64,000 nucleotides of DNA from Cordia subcordata (GCA_028554755.1 JAPTOF010000005.1:3868501-3932500), one strand, 5' to 3'; shown: positions 22,511-35,639, counted from the first letter of the stretch. Made by a program: numbers and translations. Notes: a model not told the origin generated them from the sequence alone.

Positions 22511-23420
22511 AAACCTATTGAAAGCTCTAAAACACTTATCATCGAACTTAAAGGGGACATCTCATGTTAAAAGCCTAGACAAAAGGCAAGTTATGTGGCT
22601 AAAATCCTTAATAAACCTATGGTAAAACCCTGCATGCCTAGAAAAGATCTAACATATTTAACACACTTTAGGATAGGCAATTTCTCAATCAATTCTACCT
22701 TAACCGGGTCAGCTTGAATACCACTAGATGAAACTATATGACCCAAGACTATCCCTTTCTGTGCCATGAAGTAGGATTTCTCCAAACTCAACATTAAGTT
22801 CTTCTTCACCCAATGGTCTAAGACTAAAGAGAGGTGACTCAAGCACTCATCAAAGCTATCACTAGAGACCGAGAAGTCATCCACGAAGATCTCTAAATGC
22901 TTCTCTATCATGTCACTAAAAATGACCATCATAGATCTCTAAAATGTTGCAGGCACGTTGCAAAGATCAAAGGGTATAAAATGCCATAGGGACAAGCCAA
23001 AGTGGTCTTCTCTTGGTCCTTAGGAAACACGGGGATCTAGTTATATCTCGAATACCCATCAAGAAAACAATAGTAGCTATGCCCAGCTACTCTATCTAAA
23101 ATTTGGTTTAGAAAAGGCAATAGGAAATGATCCTTTCTAGTTCTAGAGTTGAGCTTCTTATAGTTAATACAAACTCTTCAACCATAGGAGTGCATGTAGA
23201 TATAAGCTTCCTTCTCTCATTCTCTACAACTGTGATCGTGAACTTCTTAAGGACTACTTAACTAGCCTAACCCACTCACTATTGAGGATTAAATAGATAA
23301 TTCTTGCACCTAAAAGTTAATGATCTCTTTCTTAACTTCTTTGTTCATGTGAGGTTTAGCCTCCTTTGAATCTCCCTAGAAGGAACATCTCCATCCTCAA
23401 GGCAATTCTACGCATGTATA
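22511..23420 (-). pseudogene. Gypsy reverse transcriptase
   Basis: The catalytic motif appears as FVDDFSVSSDSFDECLSHL at about 22840-22895. It is followed by KGIVLGHIVSSSGIQADPVK and VELIEKLPILKC, the region between palm and thumb. N-terminal palm sequence to about 23420 is heavily broken. Confidence 0.8.
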
Positions 23421-24020
23421 CTGAAAGGTCTATGCCTCTTAAATCGTCTATCTTTCACTTTATGGCTATTTTATGGTTCCTGAGAACTCCAAAGAGACGT
23501 TTCTCATGCTCGCTAGACAAAGTGGATGCTATGATAACTGAAAGGGTCTCACTAAGGCCTAACAGTACATATTTCAAATGCTCGGGAGGAGGTTTGAGCT
23601 TTAAGGACAGGCTAGGCTCAACCAAGGGAAACTCAACCTCAATATAATCAACATGGACATCACTAGAATCAAGAATAGAAGGAGTAACCTCAAGCAACTT
23701 ATCAATCATGGAATCCTCAACTAAGGAGATAAAAGCTACACATTTCTGCTTTCAAGTCTCCAAATCAAAGCTAGATACCAATTCCTCAAATTTCCTCAAA
23801 TCCTCTCCATTGGTCATAGTCCTCTTAACAAAGTCCTTAACATAAGAATCAACAACATCAACTCTGCATTCTTCTCTATCTTTTTCTCTTTCTACACTAG
23901 CCCTACTCATCAATTCAGCAAACTTCATAATTGACCCCAAATTCCTAAACTTCATTTCTAACAACCCTGACCTACAATAAATAATGACATCCGCGGTAGC
24001 AAGGAAGGGGCAATCAAAAG
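23421..24020 (-). pseudogene. Gypsy pol linker before RT
   Basis: Two open segments, 23455-23709 (LVEPSLSLKLKPPPEHLKY, then LSSEHEKRLFGVLRNHK) and 23752-24020, match the protease-RT linker of the other copy at 11755-12360. No catalytic residues are expected here. Confidence 0.65.
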
Positions 24021-25610
24021 TGATCATAAACCTTTAAGAGTATTACCTGCAAGTACGCGGGTCACGGTAATATAGCGTGTCCGAGTGCGGGTCGTGTCTA
24101 TGGGGAGGCTATCTGTGTGTATAGCTCTAAGTGAAATTGTGTTCTATGCTTGTTAAGTGTGTTTCTACGTACTTTTTTGTAGGAATTTTTATATTGATTG
24201 GAGCTCTAATTTAAACCTAAACTAAAGGAAAATAAACTTAACGGGAATGATGGTAGCTATGGAAGTGACGATCTACTAGGGTTTGGGAAAACTTAAGGGT
24301 GATTGCTCTTTCGAAGTGGATTTGGGTTCCTAACCTTATTTTAAGGCTATTAATGGTTTGTCTACTCTAATTGTAGGCTTAGTTTACTAGACTTACTGTC
24401 TCTAACTATCGGTGCAACCCTATCACTAATTGGCCCAATTAGAATTATAGGTTTGTCCTAGCTAGCTATGGTTTTTGGGTTTAGTTCTAAGTCCCTTGGG
24501 TGTTGATTAATGGCCTAATAGAGAGTCTAACCTTTTAGTTATGTTTCAAACTAGAGATTAAGTCTAGTTATATTAAAAGCATTAAGAACACAATTAATCA
24601 ATACAAATATAGTTGCAAGTAGGGCTCATGCCATTAGCATGGATTAAGGCTAAGGTGAGACCACTACTATTAGAATCTAAGCACAAATTATACATGTAAA
24701 CTCATAGAAGCATTTCATCAAACACATGGACATGTTTAATTTCAAGCCATAGAAATATAAGAACAAAGTATGTATATATAACTATTAATATCTCAACACA
24801 AGTATTTTGATCCTCAACCCATTATAAAAGTAGCAACATCCCTAATATAGAGCTAATCTAACATAGCATAAACAAGACTAAAGAAAAGAATGTAAAGCTC
24901 TCTTATTATCCTTACTTGCTCTTACAAATCTTGCTCTAAACCCTCTAAATCCTTATTTGATCTTCAAATCAAGCTTGTCAATGGATGGAATTAGTGTGTG
25001 ATTATGTGTACAAGGTGGGTGAGTGATGGAATTAGGGTTTGGTGTAATAGGTATAGAAGATGGTGTGCTAGATATGAAAAATGAGCTCAAAATGGCCTTA
25101 AATAGCCATTTCTCGCTACAAAAGTCGATTATTAGATCGACCTCCCGGCCCCCAAAACAAGTGAGTCCAGCCAAAATTAAGAAGCTCTCTGAACTAGGCT
25201 AGAAGCAGGGCCAATTGACTGGCCTTGGGATGCGGGGCAACCAACCTTGTTCAGAAATGCCCAAATTTTGCTTCTCACGTGCTCAGTTTTACTCGGTTGC
25301 TCCTCTTTTCGTCCGACGACCTCCTAATGTGCTTTTCTTGCTTGCTTCTCATCCAAAACACCCTTGGCTTTGCTCGATCAGCAAATCATCATCATTTTGA
25401 GCTCTGAGCATGGCTCCAAATCTCACCTAAAAGCACAAGAATTAAGTACTTAATGTAGTATTTTACTTATAAACTCAACTATGAACACTTATATCTTTGT
25501 ATGCTCAAATATAGTATAAATACCATACTAAGGCCATCTAATAAGCTCAAAAACACCTCTAAATAGGTATAGAAATACAATGCAAGATTACACACAAAAC
25601 CAACACATCA
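24021..25610 (-). mobile_element. Nested LTR of the same family, flank duplication unclear
   Basis: The 1590-bp LTR runs TGATGTGTTGG to ATGATCA in LTR sense. It interrupts the protease-RT linker. Left flank AAAAG and right flank AAGAA do not match perfectly, so either the duplication has mutated or the ends were changed by recombination. This LTR belongs to a diverged subfamily and lacks the clear hairpin motifs. Confidence 0.75.
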
Positions 25611-26060
25611 AAGAAGACGAGTGTAAAATTCCTGAAATTGTGACCTGAATCTATATTTAATAGTATAAAGTCAATAAGGTACACAAACTCACCTACGTAG
25701 ACCATAACATCCTCTACCACACCCCTAGGTCTATGCTCGAATCTATCAACTAGCTGAAGAGTGATGTGTGTAAGGGACAACTCACCTAGGCCTAGCTACT
25801 GATATACAAAATAAGGGATGATGTTCACACTGGACCCTAAATCTAGCAAGGCATGATCAAACTGGGTCTTGCTAATCCTACAAGGAATAGTGAAACCTCT
25901 GAGGTCACTCGTCTTGGGTGGAAGGCCCAAAGTACAAATACTACTTACTTTCTCCATGAACATCACATTTTTAGGAATGTTCAATGATCTATGCTTTCTC
26001 GTGTAAAGGTCCTTGAAGAACTTAGAATAGGAAGGAATGGAAAGAATCGCATCTATCAAA
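25611..26060 (-). pseudogene. Gypsy protease
   Basis: Encodes FDHALLDLGSSVNIIPYFVYQ-type active-site sequence (split over 25796-25880) and, downstream, LQLVDRFEHRPRGVVEDVMV near 25690-25760, both characteristic of Athila-group proteases. The frame breaks between the two blocks. Confidence 0.8.
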
Positions 26061-27993
26061 GGAAGATTAACTTTAAGGTCCTTAAGATAATCTAAAATCT
26101 TGAAAAACCTTGTATCCTTACTAGGCGTAGGCCTCTTTAAGATGGATGGAAAGGGGACTCTAAGTCTAACACCTCTAGACTCATGGGAATCTACAATGGG
26201 ATGCTTTCTTTCCCTATATAGGTGGGAAGTACTATACTAACCATGGTCTCTTATAGGCTAAACTCTTTCTGCAGGATTCTTTCTATGATCTCTTTCCACA
26301 GGGCTACTATCAAGGTCTCTAGACTCAGGAAGACTACTAGGTGCAGGTACTGCATAGTCAACTCTTACCTTATTGTCCATTATCCTTCCACTCCTAAGAG
26401 TGTTTACGGCCTTCGGTTGGGAAGGTAACTTTTCGGGGTCTCTAGTGTTCACCTAAGTGGTTAACTACCTTAACTGTGCCTTTAACTTAGCCATATGCTA
26501 CCTATTACTAGCACGCTTCTCCTGCATCAACTAAGACATCTTCTCCACTCTATTATCGCTTGAAGACTGGTTATTTGAAAGGGTAGGTAATGCCTGTGGC
26601 TGAGGAACACTAGGAAGCCTAGGTTGATTGACATTGTAAAACCATAGGGGAATAGTAGGACACTATCTTTGTTAGAATGGGACCTGGGACTGGAAATTGG
26701 AAGACTCATGCTGACCCTGTCTTCAAGAGAATTTAGGGTTGTCTCTCTAACTGGGATTACAAGTGTTCAAGTACTAGTTGTACTCACGAGAATAACCTTG
26801 GGTAGCATACACTTGCTCTTACATGAACTAGAGAAACTGGGGTGTTAGGAGACAAGTTACAGTCTCATGAATGGACTCGGAACGTAAAGCACATACCTTA
26901 ACTACCAAAGGGATGGAGGACGAACCGATGGAGCTATCTTTACTACTCTGAGAAGAAAAAGACAAAGAGATGAATTGATCTAACTTATTACTCAAGGCCT
27001 CTACCTTAGCGGGCAAATCTAAAGAAACTTCAATCTCATGAACATCTCTTCTATTTACTCCTTGACTAAACCTATCCATAGTCGAATTTTGAAAAGAGTT
27101 CTCAGCCAACAAATCCATTTTCTTCCATGCCTCACTCACTGTTAAATTGTAGAATCCACCACTGGAGGTGGCATTGACCATCATCTTATTTTGATCATTT
27201 AAACCTCAAAGGAAATACTGGAGTAAGTTATAATTACCATAACCGTGGTACGAACATTGTTTAAGAAGTTCTTTGAACCTCTCATAAGCCTCAGGAAAGG
27301 AATCTAAATCATGTTGGAAGAGAGTCATAATAGAAGTCCTAATTTTGGCTGTCTTGACCATGGAAAAGAATTTTTGAAAGAACTTAGATTGAAGCTCGGT
27401 CCATGATTTGATACAACTACTAATTAAAGAATGAAACCAAGACTTAGCCTTATCCTTAAGGGTAAATGGAAATAACCTAAGACGAATGACCTCTTGAGGC
27501 ACATTGGGGACATGGAAGGTGGAACTCGTCTCAACAAAATCGATGATATGGTTAAAGGGGCTCTCATTGCTCCTCTATTGAAAGAAGGGAGAATAGCCAA
27601 CATGTTACGCTTAATCTCAAAATTCGCTTCTCCCAACTCTGGAATATTAATAGCCAAATTAGGCTTGAAGGCATTGGGGAGGAAGAATTCCTTAAGTGTT
27701 AGCTCATCATCTGTGGTCAGGTTCAGTCTAAGGGGCTCTTGTCCAAAATAATCTTAGGCATAATGCCCATGGTGATCATGGAGTGGAATAGGATTCATAG
27801 GGGAATGGAAGGGATAGGAAGATTATTTGCATGGACCATCTTCTCAAGAAGATCTTCTAAATTCCTAAAGTGTCGTGCAATTCTATTGGGTTCAGGATTA
27901 AAGGGAATTAAGGGGTTCCTAAAAGATTCCCTACTAAACATGCAACACTATCCTAACTCCTACCGCTTCAACAACCAAAACTTCAACAATAAC
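26061..27993 (-). pseudogene. Gypsy gag
   Basis: The capsid region at 27206-27502 contains IRLRLFPFTLKDKAKSWF, KFFQKFFSMVKTAKIR and EAYERFKELLKQCSYHGYG, the standard retrotransposon gag core. Residues before it (FEIKRNMLAILPSF, 27570-27650) are N-terminal gag. After it comes SGGFYNLTVSEAWKKMDLL (27100-27180) and a Ser-rich tail, and 26258-26452 is the last part before protease. Several stops and frame changes separate the pieces. Gag packages the element RNA. Confidence 0.8.
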
Positions 27994-29920
27994 TGATAGT
28001 AGTCTCTTGAATGCAAGCTCTAAAGACCCGTAAGCGCATGGATTGATGCAGTGTAGTATGTGCAAAAATAGGTGTCGAACTATAGGGAGGCTATGTTGTG
28101 GGATGGATTCTACGTGTGTGTCCTAGAGAATGTCAAAAAGGAACTAACTATTTTTGATGTTTTTGAATGGTCAGGAGCTCTAACTAAAGAAAATAAAACT
28201 ACATTATAGGAATGGAAAGTTTAGAGACAAACTATCTAGAGAGAACTAACAAATGGAAAGGATTAGGGTGACATCTACTTGTTAATGGGTGATCCTAGAC
28301 TCCAATACTATGGGATTACGTGGAATGGCTTAATCATCAATTGCTCTTTTACTAGGTTGCTTATTTAATGTCCTAATTTCTCCCTAGGACTCGGTGCAGG
28401 TTTGTCCTTAGACGGCACCTTCTAGAGCTACAGCATGGTCCTTATGACTTAGGGCCTTAAGAGTGACTAACTAGCTTACTAGGTGACCTAGAACAAACCT
28501 ACCCTAATACTTAAATCATTGGCTGGATTTAAAGCCAAGACCTAGGGTTGCTAGAGTTGACTAAATCTACCCGGAAACCTATTGGCTAGATTTAAAGCCA
28601 AATGAGACTTGATTTAGACTAGCCTTTAATTATGCTTCGTTATTCTAGGGTCACAATAGCGGGATTTGACCTATTAACGCATTTATACATGTTCTAAGCC
28701 AACGTGTTCGCGAATAAAGGGACCTATTCGACTATCAAACATTATCATGCTCAGATTACACCATTAAAAGCACTTTTGAACCAACATGTATTCAACATTG
28801 AGGTCATATTTACTACTAGGCATGCAAACATACACACGGACATGAATATAAACATTACCCACTTTGTAAGATCTACACATAAACACATAGACGTGATTAT
28901 AGAATAGACTAGAGGTGTTTAGTAGCAAATAAACTTCAATTTATACATATGAAACTCTCATAGGCATATTATCAAACACCTAGACATGTATTGAATAATA
29001 ACCATTATAGCAAGAAAAACATAGCATATGTATATACATTAAGCCATTGAATCCCATAATATAGAAGCATAATATCAACCTATTATACAAGTGTCATCAC
29101 CTTAAACAAATCTACTCAACCATAATATAATAGAGGATGAAAGAGAGAATAGAAAACTCCCCTTTCATCCTAGCAATTCTTGCACAAAATCCTTGCGTAG
29201 CCTTTGATCCAAGTGTTTGGATCCTTCCAAATGAGCTTAAAACTAGGTGAAATGTGTGTGAGTGTATGTATTGAAGGTTGGTGAAAGAGGAATTATGGTT
29301 TGGGAGATGGGTGTGAAAGAATATTTCTTAATGTCTTCTAAAATGGACAAAAACAGGCTTATATAGCTAATTTCTGCGACTACCGGAACACTTAATTGAA
29401 GCACCGGTACCAAGGAGCCTCTATTCCGGTAGTAGAAGCTTGCTCCCTATTTTTGGTAGAATAGTGAGCTGGTGCACCGGTGCTAAAGGGCCTCTATTCT
29501 GGTAGTAGAAACTTGCTTTCTGTTTTTGGCGGAATAGTGAGCTAGTGTACAGTGTTCTGGTAGTGCCTCTTTGCTCTCTTTTGGCTTTGTTTTTGCTCTG
29601 TTTTGCTTCCAATTGTCTTGACCTTTGTCCAGAAGCCTCCAAACTTGATTTTCTTCCACTTTTCCTCTTCAATTATGCTTCCAATCCTTGCTCAAACCAT
29701 CTCCATCTTCGTTGATCTTCAAACAATCCTCAATCTCACCTATAACGTCCAAAATAAGCCATTAATGTAGCATTTACCTTTTAAACTCAACTATGTACAG
29801 TTGTATACGCTTAAGCCTAACCTAGGACAACTACTACACTAATGCAACTATTTAAGCTCAATACACATCCAAAATATAGACAAATAACAATCCAAACACA
29901 CACAAAAACACAACACATCA
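27994..29920 (-). mobile_element. Nested solo LTR with target duplication ATAAC
   Basis: The 1927-bp LTR lies between ATAAC at 27989-27993 and 29921-29925. It has hairpin motifs at 28519-28538 and 28582-28601, both with perfect stems. Its variable block upstream of the TATA (29390-29570) carries CCGGTAC/TTCCGGTAG motifs instead of GGTCGACC. It sits between gag and the primer-site region of the host element. Confidence 0.85.
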
Positions 29921-29925
29921 ATAAC

Positions 29926-30019
29926 CTAAATAAAGCAAAACAAACAAAAAAGCAACTACTAAAACACACAAACAAAGAACACAAACCATCGTGCCTCTCT
30001 GGCAACGTTGCTAAGAACT
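29926..30019 (-). promoter_or_regulatory. Leader and primer-site region of gypsy element
   Basis: Just inside the 5' LTR the minus strand reads TTAGCAACGTTGCCAGAGAGG. This resembles the tRNA-complementary site of Athila/Tat elements with several mutations. The remainder up to 29926 is A-rich leader. Confidence 0.45.
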
Positions 30020-31899
30020 TGATGTGGCTCTAGAGGTGCAAGCCCTAAAGACCTGCAAGCATATGGGTTGGGGCAATATAGTGTGTGCAAGAGCAGGTGT
30101 TGAACTATAGAGAGGCTATTACGTGGAAGAAATCCTATGTGCGTGTGCTCTCGAAGGTGTTGGAAAGAAAAACTATCTTAAGCATATTTTTAGTGTTTTT
30201 GGTTTTGTCAGGAGCTCAAGGGAAATAAAAAGAAACTACACTATAGGAATTGGGAATGGGAAAGTAGGATACAAGCTAACTTAGAAGGGAATTAACTAAT
30301 GAAAAAGGGTTAGGGTGACTTATCTTGCTAATGGGTAATTCTTAACTTTTATGCTATGGGATATAGGAAATGGCTTATATATGTGATGCTTTATAACTAA
30401 GTCGCTATCTAATATGCTAATTCATCCATAAGACTCAGTTTGGTCCGTCCTTAAGTGTGCATTCTTAGAGCTACGGTGTTGTCCTTATGACCTAGGGCCG
30501 TAAGAGGGACTAAAATAGCTTCTTAGGTGACACAAAACAAACCTATGCTAGCTTGTAAACCATTGGTAGGATTTAAAGCCAAGAACTAGGATTACTAAGG
30601 TCAACTAAACCTATTCGAACTCCTATTAACTAGATTTAAAGCTAAAAGGGACTCAATCTAGACTAGTTTTAAGTTATGCACCGTCGCTGTAAGGTTCACA
30701 ATAGTGGGATTTTGACCTATACGCTGAATTCTACGTGTTCTAGTTTATGGTATTGTGAATTTATTGACCTATTCACTACCAAAACATCATCATGTTTGAT
30801 TTACAACATTATTAGCAATTGGGTACCAACATGTAGGCAAGATTGGAGTTATATTCACTATAAAGTATGTTTATACTCACATAGATATGAACAAAGCAAA
30901 CCCATTTCATGATATCCATAAATAAACACATAGACATACATATTAGATGGATTAAAGATGTTTTATAGCAAACAAACTCCAATTTATACACATACTACTC
31001 ATCTAGGCATTTAGTCAAATATATTGACATGTATTGAGAAAAAGCCGTTATCATGAAGAACAAAGTATTTATATGTATAAGCTATAAAAATCCCATTACA
31101 TAAAAGTGTTAAAGCAATCCATTATACAAGGTAAATCACCCTAATCTAATCAATTCAAACATAAATGAAAATTGGATGAAAGAGAGATTATGAAACTTCC
31201 CTTCCATCCTAGTTGTTCTTGTACACAATTGAGCAAAAACCCTCTCCAAATGTTGTTGAAACACTTCAAATGAGCTTAGATCCAAGTGGGCGAGTGTGTG
31301 TTTGAGGTGGGTGAAATAGGGTTTTATGTGTGAGAAGTGGGTATAAAGTGTCTGTGTATTGATTCCTCCAAAATTTGAAAAATCAGGTCCTATTTATATT
31401 TTTTGCAGCGTTTTCGGTCGACTTAGTTGATCGGCTCTTGGGGTATAGGAGATCAATAAAACACTAGAGCTCTCTGGACCTGCCGGTCAATCTATCCAGT
31501 TGACTGATAGATGAGGGTAGTCGACTAGCATATCATTAATGCTTTCTGGAGTGACCGGTCGACCTAGCCTGTCGACCGGTCCTTGCTTTAGGTCGTCCAA
31601 CTTTATCTTTTCTCTACTATTCTTCATCATTTTGGCCTTTGTTTTTCTCCCCACGACCCGTACGTCTTCCATCTTCATCACTTAACTTTGTCTAAGCTCA
31701 GCATTGGCCTAAAACTTACATAAGAAAATGAAACATGCATTTAGTGTAGTGTTTACCCATCAAACTCAACTACGTACAATTATCTTTGCTTAAGCCTTAT
31801 TATACCAAATGTACTACACTAATGCCACTTTATAAGCATAAAACACCTAAAAACATACGCAATATACAATGCAAACACACACAAAAATGAAGCACATCA
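30020..31899 (-). repeat. 5' LTR of gypsy element
   Basis: The 1880-bp LTR starts TGATGTGCTTC at 31899 and ends CCACATCA at 30020 (minus strand). It has the palindromic block at 31420-31585, including ACCGGTCGACCTAG-type words, a TATA-like AATATAAATA on the minus strand near 31392-31401, and hairpin motifs at 30563-30582 and 30626-30645, both with stem mismatches. Confidence 0.8.
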
Positions 31900-32264
31900 C
31901 TAAGTTTATTGCCTTATAAGTTTTAGGTTATTGCTTTATTTTAAAGATAAGTGTAGCAGTTCATCATCTTTAAGTAAGATCGATACGATTCATTCGTGGA
32001 AATAGCAAACTAATATGTGAAGTCAAACTTGATTAGAAAAGTAGTTGTCATTCATAGATAAAAAACAAATTATTTCGAAACAAAAAAATATAAGAATTGT
32101 TCAATATATTCACAAAATAAAATAAAAGTTACATATTGTTTTCCAAGAAGAAAGAAACAACAGGAGAAAAACGGGAACAAAGCTCAAGTCAGCGGAGCTA
32201 CCTTATGATTGATGATTACTAGCTGGATAGGCTGATGACCATCACCTCCATCTTTAGCATCATC
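31900..32264. other. No gene seen
   Basis: AT-rich sequence between the gypsy 5' LTR and the antisense ORF remnant. The part at 32040-32200 could be the 3' untranslated end of that ORF; otherwise nothing recognisable. Confidence 0.5.
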
Positions 32265-35200
32265 TCAACCACCAGCATTCGCGCCAACCTCTGTCACTTT
32301 TTCTTCTTGTTCAACCACAACAGGGGAACCAGCTGTGGCTTTTTCCTCTTGAACTCTTGCCTCCATTGGCGTAGGTTCAAATGCCCCTACCACAAGATTG
32401 GGATTGGCATTCCCCAATCTTTCAACAAAGGCATTAGGGGTATCATGGGTGAAGGAGGAGCAGGAACCACTGTCTCTTTGGGAAGCGAGGGTAGAGTAGG
32501 AGCAGGAGCCACAGCCTCCTTGGGGGATCTTTGAAAGCCACCGTTCTCTTGAAAGAAGCATTCTTGGGAGGAGCTGGAATCATCTCGTTGGGGACAGCCT
32601 TGACTAAGGAATTGAGCAATGGAGGAGACTCACTTTGCAACAGTTCTATATCCTTTTACACGCCGGTCTCATTGCTGCTTTCATACTGGATAGCGACCTC
32701 CTTGATCAACCCAGAGATGTACTCCACCAAGGCCTTGTACTCCACAATTGCAGAGTCTCAGGCATTTTGGAGATCAATATCTAGCTGAGGAGCGTGGCAT
32801 AGGGCCTCTTTCTTTTCTTGCTTGAGCTTGGAGATGGGCTGCTCGAATAGCGTGATGGGCTCAGCTACTTCTTCTTTTTCCTTCTAAAGGCCCTTTGCCT
32901 TCTCGTTGAGCTTTTTGAAGGCCGTCCGTTAGTTGGCAATGACCTCCCTGAGAGCAATGATCCGATTATCCCTCTTCTTGACTTCAACCTCATAGGCCTT
33001 TAATAGCTTATAGTGCTTATTCCTTAGGTTTGCAGCTCCTTTGATAGTGCTTTTGGGCATTCTCCCTGGACATCTTAAGCCCTTGGATCTCTTTTTTAGT
33101 CTTTCAACCTCATGAGCATCAGCGACATCTAGGGATCGGTTCATGAGTTCGTTTATGATATGGCCTGCGGTTTTGACGAGCTCCACGAACTCTACCTCGA
33201 GTTCTCCCATTTAAAGGAAGAAGAATAAATGAGCAAATAAATAAAAAGAGAGTAAAAGTCTAAGTATGAGTCTAAAAAAGATAAGAGAATAGAAAGAAGG
33301 GTCTTACCCTGCTATTTACAATGCCCAACAAGTAGTGGAGATTGAGGGCGTGAGCTTCTGTGATCGGGGTGGAAAGATTCTCACTGGGAATTCCTAACGG
33401 GACTACTGGAATCTCCTGTGATCTCGATTGTATAATGACAGCGACAGTGTTTGGTGGCGGATGAGCGGAAAAGGAAGATAACAAGGCTCCCTTATCAATG
33501 ACGATAGTGGTGGATAGTGGAAGTGCGAGGGGGTAGATGACGATGCTCCTTTGTAGTTGACGACTTGAGAGGGTCCGGCCTCATTTGAACGATTCCCCCT
33601 TACAACCTACATCATTAGAGGGACCTACAGCGTTGGAGGGGCCTATTGTCCATAGAGTTTTCGGACCCCTCCTCAACGGGCCTTTTATCTCATTGATCTC
33701 GGTTAGGGCTAGAGCTTGATCGAGCAGGGCGACCACCCTTTTAGGTTATAACGCCTTGAGCAGGCCACTTTGCTGGGGCTCCTTACTAATCGGAATGAGC
33801 GACTCAATTAAAGCATTCTGCTTGACCCTGCAAACGTGACACCTAAGCTGTCTAACTACTGTAACATGCATCAAGAAGTCACTGTACCTCCTCTTGTTAG
33901 AGGGTTAGTCGCCTCCTTTTTCCCACCATGCCTGAAAATGTAAAGGAAAAAGAGTAAGTATAGAAGCTCGTTATCAATAAAAGACAAATGAAGTATTAAG
34001 ATGACTACTCTAACCATTATACGCCCATGGCAAAAACTCAAAATATAATCCCAAGGCCCTAATTCTATTAGAGGTTTGATAATCGGGAAATAACCTATCA
34101 CCCATTGCCCTTAGGGAATTGTACCCCTCTTTTTCCCTGTAGATAAGTTTTGGGGGTTTGTTGAGTTTCTTCCCGATCCCGTAAGTAACGTCTAATGTGG
34201 TCTATTCAAGGTTTACACCTCACGGGGCGGGACTGCTGGGGAAGACGTATCTGTTGTGCCAACCCTTAAGAGAAGATGGATTTCCTTGGAAAACTACCCT
34301 CTAGTTCTAAGCCGCAATGTAGTACGACTCTCTTTCATGATCTTGAGCCAACTGAAACATGTAGCCAGAGATGTTGATAGTGGGTTGGATCCTATTTTCC
34401 TTCAGGTATGAGTACCATCTGATAAGGGTAGCCTAGCCATTCAAACATAAGCTAGGTAGAGCCCATAGTGGTTAAGGTAGTCTCAGATGAACCCTAGGAT
34501 AGAGAACTTGAGGCCCATTACAAATAAGTCATCATAGAACGCAGTCTCCCCATCTTTCTTGCAAGCATACCTCAAGGGTTTAGCAGTCTAACAACATAAT
34601 TCTCGAGCACCCCTAGAAAAGTCGGATGTTAATCGACATTCTTTGATCAAGTATTAGCTCCCTCTCTATGGCGTTGAAGGTCTCAACCTCCTAGCTGACG
34701 AGGCCTCCTCTTCTACAGCGTTCTCTTCAATTACCCTCGTCTTTAGCGGGAACTTCGCCATCATTTATGGGGTCTTCACGATCTAATGCCATTGCTTTCT
34801 CTCCTTTTAGTTACTGATCAACACCCATGGTAGGGAGATTAACAAACTCACCAGTTTGGACCATTTCACCTATATCGGCAGTTTGATTGTATGGAAAAAG
34901 GACCCTAAAATCCTCAATCATTTCCTCTATAGCAGTGGTATAGTCAGGGTCTATGATGGAAATAGAAATGGTTAATCTAAGAGGAAATCTTCACCGAAGC
35001 TCAAGGCTAAAGCTTTTTTGAGGGTAATAGAGCTAGTAAGGGCTGAGGTATCAAAGGTCTCTAGGTTATCGAAAATAATAGAAAAGTCTAAAGAAACTCT
35101 AACCTTATGGTTGTCGGACTCTAATGGGTCATTCACATTATTTGTAGGCTGACTGGGAGACTCTGACATTAAACACATAAAACAAAATGAAGAAAGCAAA
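32265..35200 (-). pseudogene. Antisense ORF of a Tat-like gypsy element (putative gypsy-type transposon protein)
   Basis: Minus-strand remnant of a long protein. The N-terminus at 34972-35170 is acidic (MSESPSQPTNNVNDPLESDN). The middle (34500-34620) reads YACKKDGETAFYDDLFVMGL then FSILGFI and DYLNHYGL, resembling the 'putative gypsy type transposon' domain (Pfam PF04195-like). The C-terminal part at 32929-33210 looks like a coiled coil (KAYEVEVKKRDNRIIALREV). Such proteins are known as extra antisense ORFs of Tat-lineage elements, placed before the 3' LTR. A plus-strand LTR-like promoter follows at 35640, which fits. It has many stops and shifts. Domain identity is from memory of the family and is moderately sure. 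Confidence 0.5.
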
Positions 35201-35639
35201 GGAGAAAGGCAGGTACGCAGAAAATAGATCTAGATAAGAAAAGCAAATGAAAAAGAAACAAAATGAAGAAGAGAGGATAGAGACGCAAAGAAAGAGCGTA
35301 CCTATAAACAAGAAATGAGTACAAAAAATCTCAAAAAAGAGACGAAATAGAGCAAATGTAGTGCTGAAGCTATCTCTTGAATCGCTGAATATGAAAGCTA
35401 AATGGTGAAACAAGAAAGTAGAGGAAAGAGAGAAATTTCTTGAGTATAAGCGAAAAACAAAAAGCAAAAAGTAAAAATAAATAAGGAAATAGTCGTATTT
35501 ATACCCTAAGTTAAATATATTTAAATTTCAAAAAAAGAGACACCAAAATGCCAGTTGGGCGAAAGGGCGTATCTCTAGTGGCGGCTTTGTCTTGCGTTTC
35601 GAAGAAGTGAGATTATTGTAGAACAAGCACGTCAATTTG

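Larger units (their letters stand above)
16108..31899 (-). mobile_element. Athila-like Ty3/gypsy element with nested LTRs
   Basis: On the minus strand the parts lie in canonical order: 5' LTR (30020-31899), primer-site region, gag (26250-27990), protease, reverse transcriptase, RNase H, integrase, long 3' non-coding region, polypurine tract (17427-17445) and 3' LTR (16108-17426). Three other LTRs of the same family and orientation interrupt it; without them it is about 10.4 kb, a usual size for this group. Its outer left end is truncated by pararetroviral sequence, so no element-wide target duplication can be seen. All genes are broken by stops and indels. Confidence 0.8.

Noticed and set aside
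30011..31904. CTAAG on both sides of the LTR at 30020-31899 as a target duplication
   Set aside because: The left CTAAG lies in the primer-site region next to the LTR, four bases off the LTR edge, and the LTR is the 5' LTR of a full element, so the match is chance.
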